64,000 nt of DNA from Paracoccaceae bacterium (GTDB lineage: Bacteria > Pseudomonadota > Alphaproteobacteria > Rhodobacterales > Rhodobacteraceae): NCBI GenBank assembly GCA_027486345.1, contig JAIXPH010000051.1, forward strand, positions 1 to 64,000, given 5' to 3'. Below, one piece after another: positions 33,001-33,824 of the stretch. Position numbers and translations under genes: made by a program. The first letter of the stretch is position 1. Every line of letters begins with the position of its first letter. A model generated the notes under the pieces. It saw nothing but the letters and a program-made list of their open reading frames with translations. It was not told the origin of the DNA and did not search any database.

Positions 33001-33807
33001 GACGCGGTGCAGGGGATCTGCCTGCCCTTTGGCATCACGGTGGACAGCACCGTTGCGACCGTTGCGGGCAAGCCCCCCGTGATGCGCGTGACCGTGCGCG
33101 CGGACCAACCCTTGCCCGCCGGGACGCTGGACCTGTTCCGCATCCGGGTGCTGCATGGCGACCAGATCGCAGGCGCCGGGCTGACCGTGCGCACCCTGTC
33201 GATCAACGGCCAGCCCGTGACGGATGCCCCTGCCGTGACGCCGGATGGACCCTCTGGCCCGGTGCGGATCGATCTTGGTGTCCAGCTTGGTCTGGCCGAG
33301 GACCCCCCGGCGCTGATGGATGTGGTGGTGTCGGGCTTTGGCGCATCCACCCCCGGGACGCAATTGATCGACCCAGAGGCGCTGTCGGGCGGCTATGTCG
33401 GCTTCCGCTTCTCAGGCCTTGGCGGGACCGCATCGGATGTGCGGCTGGTCTTGGACTATCAGCGGGGCGCGCTGTCCTTGGGCGGTGTCTTGGGCACCGT
33501 CGAAGGGGCTGAGGTCACCTTGAACGACCGCCCTGACGTGGGTGAGGCCGAGTTGCGTGTGACGGGTCTGCCCTCGCTCTTGCCGGAATTGGCCGTGCTG
33601 GCCTGCATCGCCTTTGCCCGGCCCGCCGGGGCAGGGCGCGGCACCGGCAAGATCAAGATCAAATCCCTGTCGCTGGACGGGGCCGATGTCCCGCTGGAGG
33701 ATGGCACGGTCGGCTGGATCGACGCGCCCGCCCCGACGACCCTTGCGCAAGCCGCGCCGCAAACGACCGTGCCGCTGGCCAGCCCGCTGCACATGCCTGA
33801 CCGTTGA
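1..33807 (+). CDS. giant multidomain extracellular-type protein, 5' end beyond the window
   Basis: The reading frame is open from base 1, so the ATG at 40 is internal and the true start lies upstream; the visible part is 11,268 residues and ends in TGA at 33805-33807. The first ~37 codons look like the tail of a LamG domain. Then come PPC-like and LamG-like modules (to about 5340), 17 CARDB-like modules (5359-11990), a TIG-like module (about 12300-12560), beta-propellers (about 14830-15660 and 22750-24150), nine cadherin/He_PIG-like modules (16339-18955), RHS-like, dockerin-like and BIG2-like segments, an alpha/beta-hydrolase, a metallopeptidase-like remnant, 13 more He_PIG-like modules and two cohesin-like modules. 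I noticed only four cysteines and no RTX nonapeptides. Such composition is typical of secreted adhesins or matrix scaffolds. The next four genes follow closely and probably serve its export. The overall family call is firm; any specific ligand or activity is unknown. Confidence 0.95.
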   Translation, partial: ARSLEDGIGFQGAMAGFRLYGAALSDADAANLAANRAVAGAIVSLPMTEAPRAATLTGPAGTPAATVVDSTASLGGVFKGRLDLAGQVDVYRFTLTEPTWLYWNTLTDRSDIRARLIGPQGIRIDRALSDTGDAGAGTNPLFLAPAGEYELSFDGNGTVKAAYGLRLMPLITAEAMDYGATLSGRLDTQRAARAFTLEAAAGDRIYVDMQALTQPGYNAAWRLFDPFGQQVLLTEANDLDGITLPIAGKWTLVLEGDRFTQQQAPLDYRFALFKVNTDPQAITLGGANPGLGPVTVESPLDRGLVLRGAEMIEVAANPALDRTGNMTTELWVRVDRFGDQWTSLLSKTNPAGGIGDHDIWLNANGSIYASVIRADGARDAVQTDAGALALGQWAHIAVVRDRGASQQRIYVNGVLMREQAMSPQIGRDVGGPLIIGQTSEDGGNLAGFEGAVDELRLWSQARSGAEIADTYQSRLTGAEAGLILYLPLDSFGSDAATPDRSATGASARVVNLAAEGITGTITGVGQEVLYTFTLTEAKRIYLDSLSERSDIRVQLVGPAGVVIDRHLAQVDSEGIFNPLLALPAGNYRLLVQGAGDARGHFNLILRDMAEAKPLALNTPVEDVLMPANRTALWTFDGTEGQRLFLDNISVTGGMRWKIIDPLGGILLGNTGPGDIPDITLPMAGKYTLLVEGLYYWGGQSRYKLALYDRAAPAAQPLSLGTPTTATIARPGAAQVYDVTLATAKRLLMDVATNTGSARWSLSRADGSVVVDRRFDQTDGPSMGGNPLLTLGAGSYKLTIYTTDEFTGPLAFRLIDVDADASEMFFDDEVLGVLPQDGRGTKVYRLTGARHQAFAMDFLATPGNNTIWRMIAPSGAQLVSPVGLSDRGGLVLPEAGEYLLLIEGAAYDAPTTNGYRLKLVTPDGAPALGATREEFGAGASIPHVKTAHAGPLPVEEDGGAGNTILRLLDPLSANQTTSIAFGQTATGRYETVDVGLDFTLTAPATGSIGNGFALGLLPTASYGSYGAVPALGLEPNLSNVLAAAVDLVQGAGDGAVPHLSLHFGSTLVQVPLADLGLDPIGSGRLRLLATRVAGGAEVSVSLNMGSGAVTVIDRLFVAGLELADRRLAIHAENGGSATAGLTLDNVTIATPAATSALTAAPGDVLAGDLAVAGAVDRWQITLSGPARMAFDALTNNPSLRWMLTGPVQIGPVGFQSTDGYYSGGDPFANLPAGSYELAVWFDNGATGSYRLALRDRADATVVALETPVTVTLDPANRQHAFAFDWPGGDAWIYIEASRSAGAQSYYRLIGPDGTVWTQQRADNADFAARLGGAGTYHLIYDGQIEQTAPTTASFTLHRSARTSAALTLDSAITGTLAGPGDQARFTVTLTERKQLILDSLTARSDLRLALIGPTGTIYDQAFYYIDSDYRGDAAVITLDPGTYRVLVYADNRTTGAFAFALRDLASATVLPLSTPVDVALDPGNGQRLFRFDGTAGQQFYLDAIDGTVNGQWKVVNAYGQLTGSVNYIRSDMASLTLTADGPHYLILDPGVTTGEGATLSFRLVPLTGAEVATALNEAVQGSIALPGQQVRHTFTLSQATRLYVDALTPANGNWRWTLTGPRGLVAERAFTSSDSADAGLPPLYDLAAGDYVLTIAAQAGVTGDYAFALADTALAKPITLGTTESDQLAPGSETRLYRFDAVAGERYFFNLLAGDSRAIWRLIDPYGREVFDSYLADVDTVTLLDSGTYLLLVEGRVYYPGTHDFAFNVFANPITAPVRLTLEDIPSPDLVIDSFTLDTTAELESGGLVPVTWTLRNAGDAAFSGHMSNRVTIRRADTGEILADLVVPFDGALAIGASTTQTASLRLPVGSRAVGTLSVTLRLDSANEVDEQNDAGDAENNNSASFAATAVLAAQPDLVVRDLAPEPASGWSAGQTVAVVWTLANDGRKAAVAPWTERLVIINRATGRVVYAQDLRNRSTALAAGASVARRVEFGWPAGIDATGEYDFTVTADMAGEIAEANDDATGEANNTATRRIASAPDLVVTAFAFDVAEAAAGGEVTLTWTLRNDGAAEVPGDWTDWIRLVNTSRGTVLQSVAVAGPGQRLAPGESLTRRVTLRLPDGAAGVGTLRAELRADSDINGQSALIEAREGVAAENNNTAEAIIQSVARPYADLVASITGLPTAPRGGDVATIRWRVENRGAVATGGTGWIDRAYLSRDGVLDAGDVLLGAVTRSGGLAVGEGYDGAGDFTLPRGIEGDVQIIIIADALESVLEPDTRASNKTNAAITLASPFSDMIVQAVTSPSGSHVAGAQVDVAWRVANTGPDAIPSGATWTDRIWLSSDATLGAGDVLLGSFTRSGPLALNASYSRAETVELPAGMVGNFRILVETNAGTTVYERGAGANNTRAGAELALSSAPSSDLTVSGVTGATALVPGQVVTLRWTVTNSGEAAARAPWVDGVYLTGPGLGGGLFLGERTRGFDLAAAGTYEGTLDVTIPEVGVGDYRLVVRADHRGQVFEGGRDGNNSADSGALGLLHPNLTVATVTLDRSSATSGETLRVTWTATNGGDGPANAARTDRVWLSRDDTLGPDDILLASVPGAALLAGRSEVLFTDVTLPISASGAWFLLVGLDTANTVLEPGNEDDNLGTAALDVTLAPYADLEVTRVQADTLLVDDPAELTVEWTVANTGTGRGITDTWVDRIWISRDAIRGNGDDIEFARFTRTGGLAAGAEYTRTETFLLPPALSGRFTLFVTTDAANAVFENGQEADNTRALAGYFDVAPIPYADLEVASVTAPPTAESGREMTIRWRVENNGIGLTNVSRWTDRVYIATNPAGTGRMLLGEFEHLGFLAAGAAYDREARITIPDGWEGAAYFFVTTPGSGSADSGLPFELVFTDAGNERSSARVDVTLTPPPNLVVTAVSAPASAAEGSAIDVTWTVENRGTGPANGTWIDRVFLRKAGGASPDIPVGSYSYTGPLQAGTSYTRREQILLPSQTNDRYDLIVVTDHGAVVYEHGAEGDNESIGDKQITISRLPRPDLQISGFVTGAKYTQGATGSLRWTVINQGPVATTTPNWTDTVYLSLDDKITADDIVLGSYGNEAALGTGEQYLSREASFRIPDRFRGTAFLLVKTDSGNAVEEWPNEANNLGVQEITIEPIPFADLVVDSVVTATQAFEGTSVTVTYTVTNRGAGATNIGAWAEQIWLTRDKNRPHPGQGDILLSTVQYVDGALAVGAGYDRTVTVRLPDDVVSGNYYITPWVDPYGTVLEDALAVNVNPDDPTELNSSNYRAGGGALIGGDRVLQIIGNPPDLTAPDLALVIDAVTPVAVAGVDGQNDYEIRYTLTNRGTRAAERYEAAFTLSSVPGLGTAGEESWLLGTFGGDAIGIGEARSFTQVMRLPPGLAGNYLTGVVSVRGDTDASNDKDVTTTRVTSPEPDLRVTRIDLPPNAFSGEKVTIGYTVTNESDAAIWGGTQFWTDEVWISRDPTFIRNRAVQVQTLTISNATPLEGRAAYSRSFDATLPRGIDGTWYVYVFANTYNGLQEHERTWPEEQGSLDGQAGTHLRQAFEDPAGTMLRATLPVTYAEPDLKVTALSVPDDLRAGQTLDITFTVTNTGTRATRETGWVDRVYLSLDSSLDTGDFLLRREVAGREITAQSVRRGALGIGESYTATVTVTLPFELNGNFHILAVADSDLEDSYVTPSTLSPRLAGLAGRANGIVQEFQGEGNNTTFEAITVSPYVAPDLSVTRLVASERATRGQVFTVDYTVTNAGGALPFQQAGWDDLIYLSRDEFLDLTTDRYIGAIRNDRPLGAGESYTVRRDFTVPTDLATEAYYVFVVTDPARNGGRGAIFEADDRNNATVSDLPMIVELPPPTDLQVTDIDLPANARAGEPISISWTVTNMSDSVVAEGRWTDSVFLSADGTWDIRDKPIGRVSTSGPLAPGESRTLTLVTTMPAATPGGYRVIVRTDIFNQIHEGVQEANNATPSADTLQTTVDTMPIGTPVSVMLKPGGEKLWRIVVPPSETLRVTVKSSDPTASNEIFLRHDALPTAAEFDATYEGAVSSDLVAFVPSTEPGVYYVSLRNFSGKPDGTTLTVLAELLPLAIIDVKTDRGGASKFVTTTITGAQFSEQATVKLMRPGIAEFAPVDWRVVDSRTIIATFDLTDAPHGLYDVIVTNPSGAAATSPYRFLIERSIEGDVTIGIGGSRVVLPGETETYSVALQNLGNLDAPYTFFQVGVPELHLNPWVYGLPFLEFFTNVRGTPDGAAGTPNADIFWNGLESIVNTNGQLTASGFLYDMPADGFGGFSFNISAYPGLKELHDEAFDAFRKRMANIMPDLDGLLEGGAGGIGAWFDAVVEKAKDISPQLGAALAAFPFEEIYNSTEAKPGDCEIPFIPFRFHIFAAATSMTRDEFIAFQRAEALKLRNAILSSNDAPGALVAVVADPDLWVDVFMFGLEQAGILREKDAPPPIRTDQEILSLMTTLASGILFGPAGRDIRSTGDILGFFEQLRSYYGHDPDFMAEIEFYDHRESDCYEGDIPVPALPEFEDYDLGLTNPTHFEAVRIYTPWVPFEARGAALPADFMTNGPAPVDGAGFEELDFSAYYAKPGATAGLAALAGPETLETMGWLPARQALPFSVRFENGADASATANQIEIVTTLDPDLDPRSFTLGDIRIGDITIDVPEGRWFYQDELDFSVSHGFKLRVSAGIDLFQNPAAARWVIQAVDPLTGEVLQDITRGLLPPNTTGQIGTGFVSWTVKPLQDVETGTRITSSARVLFDTAAPETTNELVQVVDGEAPETTVTVQKIAGSESYDVRWHAEDDIGASGVKHVTVYVAENGGDFRIWQRRIAGTDGMEIFTGEAGKTYEFLALATDIAGNREEPRDGSIVTSDGQAVNLGGTPTVDSTTAPNFGQPPAPVVTPSTNTLFTLAEKAVPAADPLVNVPEFTQVLSPLTGSAFATGFVQSNAGIGPMALLELADGSVLVSGGANRGSLYRFGAQGGVAGTQTLLATLDVPIFQMAQDSAGRVWATTGGGALIQIDPATGAVLARHGDGVTLGIAVDPTSGLLYVGMNNGVSTFDPATGDFRQWSRDEDIRVGSLAFDPQGKLWAVTWPDRAQVVRFTDRQRAEAMLSFDSQIDSIAFGRAGTVLKDLLFVSANTGRVSGTGAAAAGSALTMVDLETMRRIEVATGGTRGDVVTTTRDGRILISQSGQVDVVAPAYAPSVVFTNPATDAVVPLPLPVIAVRFDQDMYVGPADQPASVINPANYILRGADGVALSPAAVVYDVASRTALIRPAGLKPDTYTLTVKGAVTSVQGLRMGTDYTTRFQTLDDLSAAVNVEFKGTRYNRALGTVSYEVLLTNKTDRDIVLPVLLLLDPKQGYQGIPNLSEGRTDDGMWLVDLTGSLPEGGRLAAGQTTRGYTVAIVTPNRQRVEFSAGIVASSGPNAAPVITSTPPSTAEIGQTLTYSVTSTDADGEAVVYTLLSAPEGMTLDPVTGRLDWTPLTGANADVPVTVQAFDARGAVAVQRFVLTVTGGNRAPVFGNVPQVVEAAEGGLVQFDVIAADPDADTVVTWVDGLPQGAAYNPQTRVFTWQPGYGQAGTYKVTLRASDGKRETAADVEVRIAEARRPVTLRVPGKITASEGDRIRFVLQAEAEPGTTLDFGVVNQTLPFGATLNAATGEFEWTPGYTQADTYEVFFAVSDGTGVAVQRMEIAVLPANGAPVFDDFDGLAIYEGQQFNLRAFAFDPDNPFYEPGYRDGAGVFNELGAIPKSVSIETLGDLPAGARFDAETWELIWTPGAAQAGDYSFTFRATDDGAGTGVPLSVTETVHLTVRELNLAPVVNTIPTVTMARGEVREITVNTADPDGDPLTLRLVNEQPGFPLPEFVTFTDNGDGTGIIRFAPQVGVRGEYALTLVATDDGGAQGIQRGAFYTFVVKVEADNEPPVFAHQGNVVAVVGEALTLPITVSDLDQDVLRFALAGLPGTALLTADPLVYGRALLTWTPTAADLGAHTARIDVTDTGAAGKTAAATTQMLLGITVRATNAAPVLDPFGTLTGTENAPLTYTFGATDADGDALTYAATRLPAGARFDAATGTLRWTPDAAQAGDYTITLSVTDGNKTSTEDVAIRIGAVNRAPVFVPMLTQLGRERAELRFTIVGDDPDGDALTYTVLGDLPTGAAFNPETAEFSWIPGYEQSGIHLLRVAARDPSGLQAVIEVTVDIASVNRVPVLKASDRAFLIGQEKRFTLEASDPDGQTLTFEALNLPAGAVLDAATGQVTWTPGPGQAGDYYVTFLAKDGDREARQTIVMRASLEPVSPAVRIELTPSFAVTPGQSVLVTVVADSLADISTVTLYVDGVATALDRLGRAVITPRDPGKVILRAVARDADGIEGETTLALKVRDPADRSAPVILFDDELIARRLSGVVDLDGLVIDENLDDWTLELRSADGRTLIRRLATGEAPEFGTLATLDTRALLNGFYSLRLTARDIGGRVSTTDLAIEVNGADKRAGHADSRTDMVVRLGGVDFALERRYSGGAADADFGTWSAGFDLDLSMNTPTTGRESYGIYAAISEGARAYLTLPDGTRMGFSFAPIEHKVGAATFWRPAWVADSGNWSLQSADTVLRKTAGRFYAAGDGLPYNPTDPQSGGVQPFRLTSPTGVDYILNSAGKVQEIRLGSARLFVGQSGITAANGDVLSFLRDAGGRIVRATAPDGRTLVYSYDSAGRLAGVRQLQDGSGARYGYDAENRLTIAAEIGGAGQAISYGADGAATVTPVVADLSGLGQFTGRSITGTGPATYTLTIRDSEVQAAAGGRLILRVATDAAGAVPVITGAQLLSQRSGPGGNVALYSFTTGGLHRLDIGGTGAFRLTLGLGGDLNTDGAVDGFDSDLMRLAGAGSDIDGNGAVDAQDRQVLNVNFGIRRNAAPTVAATLPTLFTHVDLAQLVTLSDVARDPDGDPVFFRIASTEHVTASFTPDGQFLRVRPDAGFAGVARITLVADDGFAATGEIALDLTVSDAELLKLSFLMRDYGFDAAGEVSPIVVIGQFADQADVVLPFDYVSVTSSNPNVVRVSPNGLVTAIAEGDGHIIARRGGVAAATAVSVGIASDANGAIAQIFGIDAYPDTVTLLPSGGKRQIVTELGKGTLDYIGKAEGVVYVGGNDGIITVSDGGLIQAVGAGRTSVTIIYRGAEEVIEVTVAPPVEGNTAAIPATGGAILTPEGIEMAFGAGQLDGTPTVTVTAIEEAALEVAVPPAFTFLQAATLEIAGGNLSGPIQMGAKVNASVAAPGDQVLFFVLDDFTEITGGEYGKIWRLVDTGRVDENGVARTASPPFPGLSEKGSILVAKANQPIREGFAWASAAQLAMAGVSVGLGIAFAMSGNLVGAAVGVGLIGLGVAFFASSQTDRVKIYEKYLDGADYEKALERDIPAGNPNDKITLSVVAPKGSAAPAKGDDPVIQQVTPKIAGSTVTLKITGKNMFYPQNGPLGGFFGSDVKDGRVKFAIGNFSRYVTGADFKAVTMDQATGIASFEIEVPQDILLTKARITFERPDPGGANGPVNGWLAGTKGTATQPVQVKNTRGYGAVGGTIFTGGAAQMVLQVFDIAPEGASASGPEQTELVKNIPIWGPGGVLTYWPGDIVFAGDNSAAFIATKEGIAVIDMLMLRQFDVNPDDTGMSLIKVPGGEVGKLTLSGDGNFLYAAGAGKVHVIDLRPGSSTYLKGEQISLPIPAEAIASMQGKINDLELSSDGKKLYVAVPFSGMFGKDSWVRNRSTAPQGKIYVINVDPSDRGKPTFHKVIKTLDAGLDPYDIDASSDPNRLVFVSRGDFRSGFYTIQVTDADPESYAATVSKIEALTQGDSGNAGRQPLELNKRDIAVRYDPIVIGPYVIDKYRRATSQRYDLDIRYPVAVELSPDMTYAFVADYDVSRYLTMGDPLQAYEIENQHELGNKIGLIRNPFNLDSAAWEAANKAHGYKYEYGTAGLVGSTSPINGQYLTELAMRADGSQLIANFRASGSLVTLRVEQAIKASDLGVQGGNVGINREVPIDLDYPYYSLKYGLLGPGNREEVYGTALDILFHGRGLDLQDEALVELVRPNGVTVVNGTGTVDPLKFEAHLDPRKIGAATFKLDLFVSTQGPGAGLFPGDAPRDRVFLASDPAESNDYNAWRLINTRQTLGSFAFESGKYYVLGANGKIVSQRDLTAADVTGGVDVRSAVVIEVSDGLSRILTGSQDYHWGVAVARAGGELRADAIFETPPVIDNLTQFSTVNVLTHGFQISPLPDYANTPLNEDTLAAWLANAEVVNEGSGGGTILVYNRQTGKFHEYDPAKPIGGRISATPTNPSSLPRGKALTLVMDWYRESDISDAGFSEAAADAFFASLVWLDDETNIFDSPLHFIGHSRGTVVNSEVIQRIGTHFPESGGKNIDIHMTTLDPHDFKQDTLKVEFKKLVESYLKAAKLAGVVISVANPAVGGAILRGVNAAETLSSALFKLAGLMGLQIAEIPWDDFKDPNVQVWSNIDFADNYYQETATETPGTAQSFLEGFGKFTQTTTPNGTAIPTEKDGKDKLPSPQGVPDVEIRFTKDAQDKPLNVPGFIKDDLFASPHSRVTNWYLGTADVNALFLGGEAIWRTAGDEGLQVGAPAEPSIATQVGALFSQKFTKQPWYGVDPITFDTGVWTLIKAQLDRYFPAAAYNPLYGNATYTSTNRNEALGVGFYFSRVAGDPKILDAVTGKVRTPLDFDNTEVDRPSLGFVKDPTDPTKQVAVPYAAVPSVFNGDFSQGTRHAFSNYLKWLLDDVYGKVLKEKGNIGAAKEAILKEIKEAAGTPSLGSIKKIADLIPDLPADLGRFPLHYDLPGWSMHGGIDDGDQVDEGVSFTFDLFTGAVPQNVGLDGPIDITGLFLMNQNWLGEVLDVVGRVAKPMIDRALDSLVQRFRNPAWEFAQDPDKKADQARQNIASAHGGTIKETVGADGKKVYSLVDDDGNELISAANFGATADALVNYIVDDQVGLDLLVKIIDGVLKWASGTDVVKTWLADFKKDWDKARETDPTKPAFDLGAFTLSGGVGPLALIFKTPVRTDTPENTTADRETRIKAISGVTALIQKNLGVLLAQLFPTVDTKPDYGLVVGGSQALKELVRTFTPDGGFSIFGAHFDPQAAILNMIDKVGQVDKITHNRMYIPTGMDQLKFDAFIPVNFNDDFQAEVTFQLMDGSTHVAQATFFDPKTVANVTANHFTFQPGLFTNQTAVFDIPAAVKGKVANVTIKNIGLERKLANDIPELLMDFFQNVQLLGLGSSVSVVMVVDDIRLTKLGSNQTAARVGAGGQASLTVEQAQALAEVGEGIWIDSALVGGASSLLEGFEIRVADLEGDKLAYSEGRIITLDVDAAGNGWFVDATPGTAEEFAPVPGAPHVWQAVAGGAAAGRIDLLTVLMHEMGNVMGLSDFVDPTGPGYLMTGILDAGLRRLPSSNDIGAPVAAVPEAKPDSFGLGVASAAVAAAFAAAPVAAAAAGPVADFQNGDFAGGLTGWTTSGNVAVAGGAVVMTEDLGAMSGLSQTFKLPAAATAIQFRLSGLTLKAIAGAAPDAFEVALFEAGTTTPVLPAITSLTGTDAVLNIQADGTRHASSRVGIADVGGDVVVTLDLTGLALRPETVTLSFDLIGLGARDASARIEEVRLLGLAPNTAPVAVGENARTDEDRAVDIDILGNDSDAEGDPLVLEVLSDLGGARLLALGNGLFRYTPAPDQSGTIEIDYRLFDGVARSNTAKLTVTVDPVNDTPLIDAIARRVVARGAPVSVTPVARDPDAAPGELRFSLVEGPADATLDPLTGRLDWTPTALGDQTVRISVRDAQGASSEASYVLAVRSAPVLSVSDVAVTQGTPLVHAVSASDADGGAGLLFAKTAGPDWISINAVTGAVTGNTAGQVGVFDVTVTVTDPDGLTATRTFAVDVNVVPQISASNVTLVAGEALSILPLVVDPDSAAGSLTYALAAGAPAWLVVDPATGEVTGDTTGQIGVTSFGLTVTDEAGLSASTTVTVTVRARPVLVLTDASLTEGAALSHSISATDADSALGSLLFTKIAGPDWISVDPLTGTLTGDSAGHVGTVPVTIRVVDPDGLAAEGSVQVRVNAVPLISLTDQIVVEGAALALPPAVSDADSPAAELRFEKVSGPAWITVDATTGAIIGDTTGQVGLATLRLRVTDAQGLSAEAEANITVRARPVLVLTDTTVVMGDALSHVVRATDADGPTNALRFAKLAGPDWISVDPVTGAVTGDSSGQPGVVTVTVAVSDGDGLRAEGTFRVDVNARPVLVAQTFTMIEGAALSQTLAASDADAPVSALTFRKLSGPDWITVDAATGAISGDSTGRTGTHVLRVEVTDADKLSTQADITVLVQDQPQLTGGTVTLTEGAALAFTPGVTDADSVAGQFRFAKVSGPAWISVDPDTGRLSGDSTGNSGVATLRLSVTDQSGLSAEADVIVDVNAVPRVAGGGVSVVEGGALAFTFTPIDADGPVADLTLTLVSAPTWVSFDPATGRATGDSAGRVGRHEVVVSVTDRDGLTSRGTLTVTVLAVPVLTGGSVTLTEGAALAFTPTVRDADSTPAQFTFAKVSGPTWIAVDPATGVLSGDSRGHPGEAVVRLSVTDQNGLSAEADVAVDVNARPVLAGSSVTLIEGQALSLPLTATDLDLGAGALRFDLVSGPAWISVDPKTGLVTGDSTGKGGEQRATFRVTDPDGLTDEITLTIDVNVRPILAVADVFLLRGDAFSHSVIEPARPDPAERLVFRMLSGPEWIVVDPATGRLSGDSTGRTGGFRVTLSVTNADGLSAEASLTVTVRAAPVLASRSLAFVAGEPLALALLGQDDDAPAAGLSYRLLSAPDWVTLDPATATLRADTTGRDGSVVVLVEVRDADGLTGIARFDIAVTPPKAQSSVTPILADFTRPQLHPVQIPPVSLPALRLTRVTGPGALASVPGGSPSMGALAQIVPVLFLSDGGVREIVLEVTHRSGTLSLIDAVQGICLPFGITVDSTVATVAGKPPVMRVTVRADQPLPAGTLDLFRIRVLHGDQIAGAGLTVRTLSINGQPVTDAPAVTPDGPSGPVRIDLGVQLGLAEDPPALMDVVVSGFGASTPGTQLIDPEALSGGYVGFRFSGLGGTASDVRLVLDYQRGALSLGGVLGTVEGAEVTLNDRPDVGEAELRVTGLPSLLPELAVLACIAFARPAGAGRGTGKIKIKSLSLDGADVPLEDGTVGWIDAPAPTTLAQAAPQTTVPLASPLHMPDR
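190..5340 (+). repeat. PPC-like beta-sandwich module array with two LamG/lectin-like insertions
   Basis: The translation repeats a unit of about 125 residues with the pattern F-T-L-T-E-x-x-x-L-x-x-D-x-L followed by a W/R-x-L-x-G-P block and a G-x-Y-x-L strand, as in bacterial pre-peptidase C-terminal-like domains. Roughly a dozen variants can be seen. A LamG-like jellyroll (about 880-1480, with a W-A-H-I-A-V-V-R strand) and a second lectin-like segment (about 2940-3450) interrupt the array. These modules usually bind carbohydrate or act as spacers in secreted proteins; which applies here is not visible. Confidence 0.7.
5359..11990 (+). repeat. 17-unit CARDB-like module array
   Basis: Seventeen units start with a P/A-D-L-x-V motif, at about 5359, 5740, 6118, 6510, 6880, 7258, 7612, 7978, 8355, 8746, 9115, 9490, 9950, 10310, 10760, 11227 and 11625. 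Each continues with a W-T-V-x-N-x-G strand, a W-x-D-R-x-W/Y-L-S-R-D block and an N-N-x-x-x terminal strand. Spacing is about 355-460 bases. The pattern is that of the CARDB (cell adhesion related domain found in bacteria) Ig-like fold. Copies are diverged at the DNA level, so the array looks old rather than recently amplified. Confidence 0.85.
16339..18955 (+). repeat. nine cadherin/He_PIG-like Ig modules
   Basis: Nine units begin with A-P-V-F/L and carry D-x-D-G-D or D-P-D-G-D calcium-type loops, then G-A-x-F-D-A-x-T-G-x-L-x-W-T-P and a G-x-Y-x-x-x-x-x-x-D strand. Unit starts are near 16339, 16615, 16885, 17164, 17518, 17835, 18139, 18409 and 18688. This is the putative-Ig/dystroglycan-cadherin-like pattern common in bacterial surface proteins. 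Calcium binding between modules is likely from the acidic loops but is an inference. Confidence 0.8.
19540..20290 (+). other. RHS/YD-like segment in the giant protein
   Basis: The translation here reads like the start of an RHS shell protein (a V-R-L-G-G-V-D-F-x-L-E-R-R-Y-S block near 19560) and ends with two YD-type repeats, Y-S-Y-D-S-A-G-R-L and Y-G-Y-D-A-E-N-R-L, between about 20160 and 20255. Full RHS proteins have dozens of such repeats forming a cocoon around a toxin; only a short stub is present. It may be a decayed or borrowed module. No core-domain boundary (DPxGL-type) was seen after it. Confidence 0.6.
20626..20780 (+). other. dockerin type I-like calcium-binding pair
   Basis: Two EF-hand-like loops lie 20 codons apart: D-L-N-T-D-G-A-V-D-G-F-D near 20632 and D-I-D-G-N-G-A-V-D-A-Q-D near 20700. 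The spacing and loop residues match type I dockerin repeats, which bind two calcium ions and dock on cohesins. Cohesin-like modules occur at the C-terminus of the same chain. Confidence 0.7.
21170..21600 (+). other. BIG2-like Ig modules in the giant protein
   Basis: Two successive segments follow the BIG2 pattern: a T-S-S-N-P-N-V-V-R-V-S strand, N-G-L-V-T-A-I-A-E-G-D-G or an equivalent G-A-G-R-T-S-V-T block, and a final V-x-V strand. BIG2 domains occur in intimin-like and other surface adhesins. Confidence 0.65.
22066..22206 (+). other. hydrophobic helical hairpin within the giant protein
   Basis: About 47 codons encode two uncharged, Ala/Gly/Leu/Val-rich stretches separated by a short S-G-N turn and ended by A-F-F-A-S-S. 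Each is long enough to span a membrane. The surrounding sequence is soluble beta-rich protein, so this is an outlier within the chain. Confidence 0.6.
24790..25560 (+). other. alpha/beta-hydrolase (lipase-like) domain in the giant protein
   Basis: The translation has a V-N-V-L-T-H-G-F strand-loop near 24800, the oxyanion region of alpha/beta-hydrolases, and L-H-F-I-G-H-S-R-G-T near 25171-25200 with a GxSxG nucleophile elbow (Ser codon 25189-25191). A T-L-D-P-H-D-F block near 25290 is a candidate for the acid and histidine region. Substrate is not inferable; lipase/esterase or a PGAP1-like fold are the closest impressions. Confidence 0.65.
27955..28390 (+). other. degenerate M10-like metallopeptidase segment in the giant protein
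   Basis: Near 28276-28305 the chain reads L-M-H-E-M-G-N-V-M-G-L-S-D, which resembles the zincin pattern HExxHxxGxxH/D except that the second histidine is asparagine. A downstream L-M-T-G-x-L-D-A-G-L-R-R-L-P block (about 28340-28385) matches the Met-turn end of similar segments. Catalysis is doubtful without the second histidine. Confidence 0.55.
29308..32736 (+). repeat. thirteen He_PIG-like modules, period about 263 bases
   Basis: Thirteen units of about 87 residues end in the formula (F-A-K)-x-S/A-G-P-x-W-I-S-V-D-P-x-T-G-x-x-x-G-D-S/T-x-G-x-x-G followed by V-T-D-x-D/Q-G-L. Twelve of them are strongly alike, with starts near 29572, 29830, 30090, 30360, 30620, 30888, 31150, 31410, 31680, 31940, 32210 and 32470. 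Similarity is higher than in the CARDB array, suggesting more recent duplication or homogenisation. They probably form an extended stalk. Confidence 0.85.
32870..33700 (+). other. two cohesin-like C-terminal modules of the giant protein
   Basis: Two jellyroll-like modules of about 130-140 residues show the cohesin strand pattern: x-x-V-x-L-x-Y/H-x-x-G-x-L-S-L near 32960 and again near 33450, followed by an acidic loop, an L-R-V/M-R-V-T-V strand and a final L-x-x-I/L-x-F-x-x strand. They close the protein, leaving a short Pro/Ala/Thr-rich tail. The assignment rests on pattern only. Confidence 0.5.
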
Positions 33808-33824
33808 AGACCAAAGGAAGACCC

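Noticed and set aside
1-33807. RTX/type I secretion substrate
   Set aside because: No G-G-x-G-x-D-x-L nonapeptide arrays and no RTX-like C-terminus are visible; acidic loops are of cadherin or dockerin type.
33804-33824. TTG start for the DUF3467 gene overlapping the giant gene's stop
   Set aside because: The ATG at 33825 has a clear Shine-Dalgarno sequence at a suitable distance; the TTG has none.
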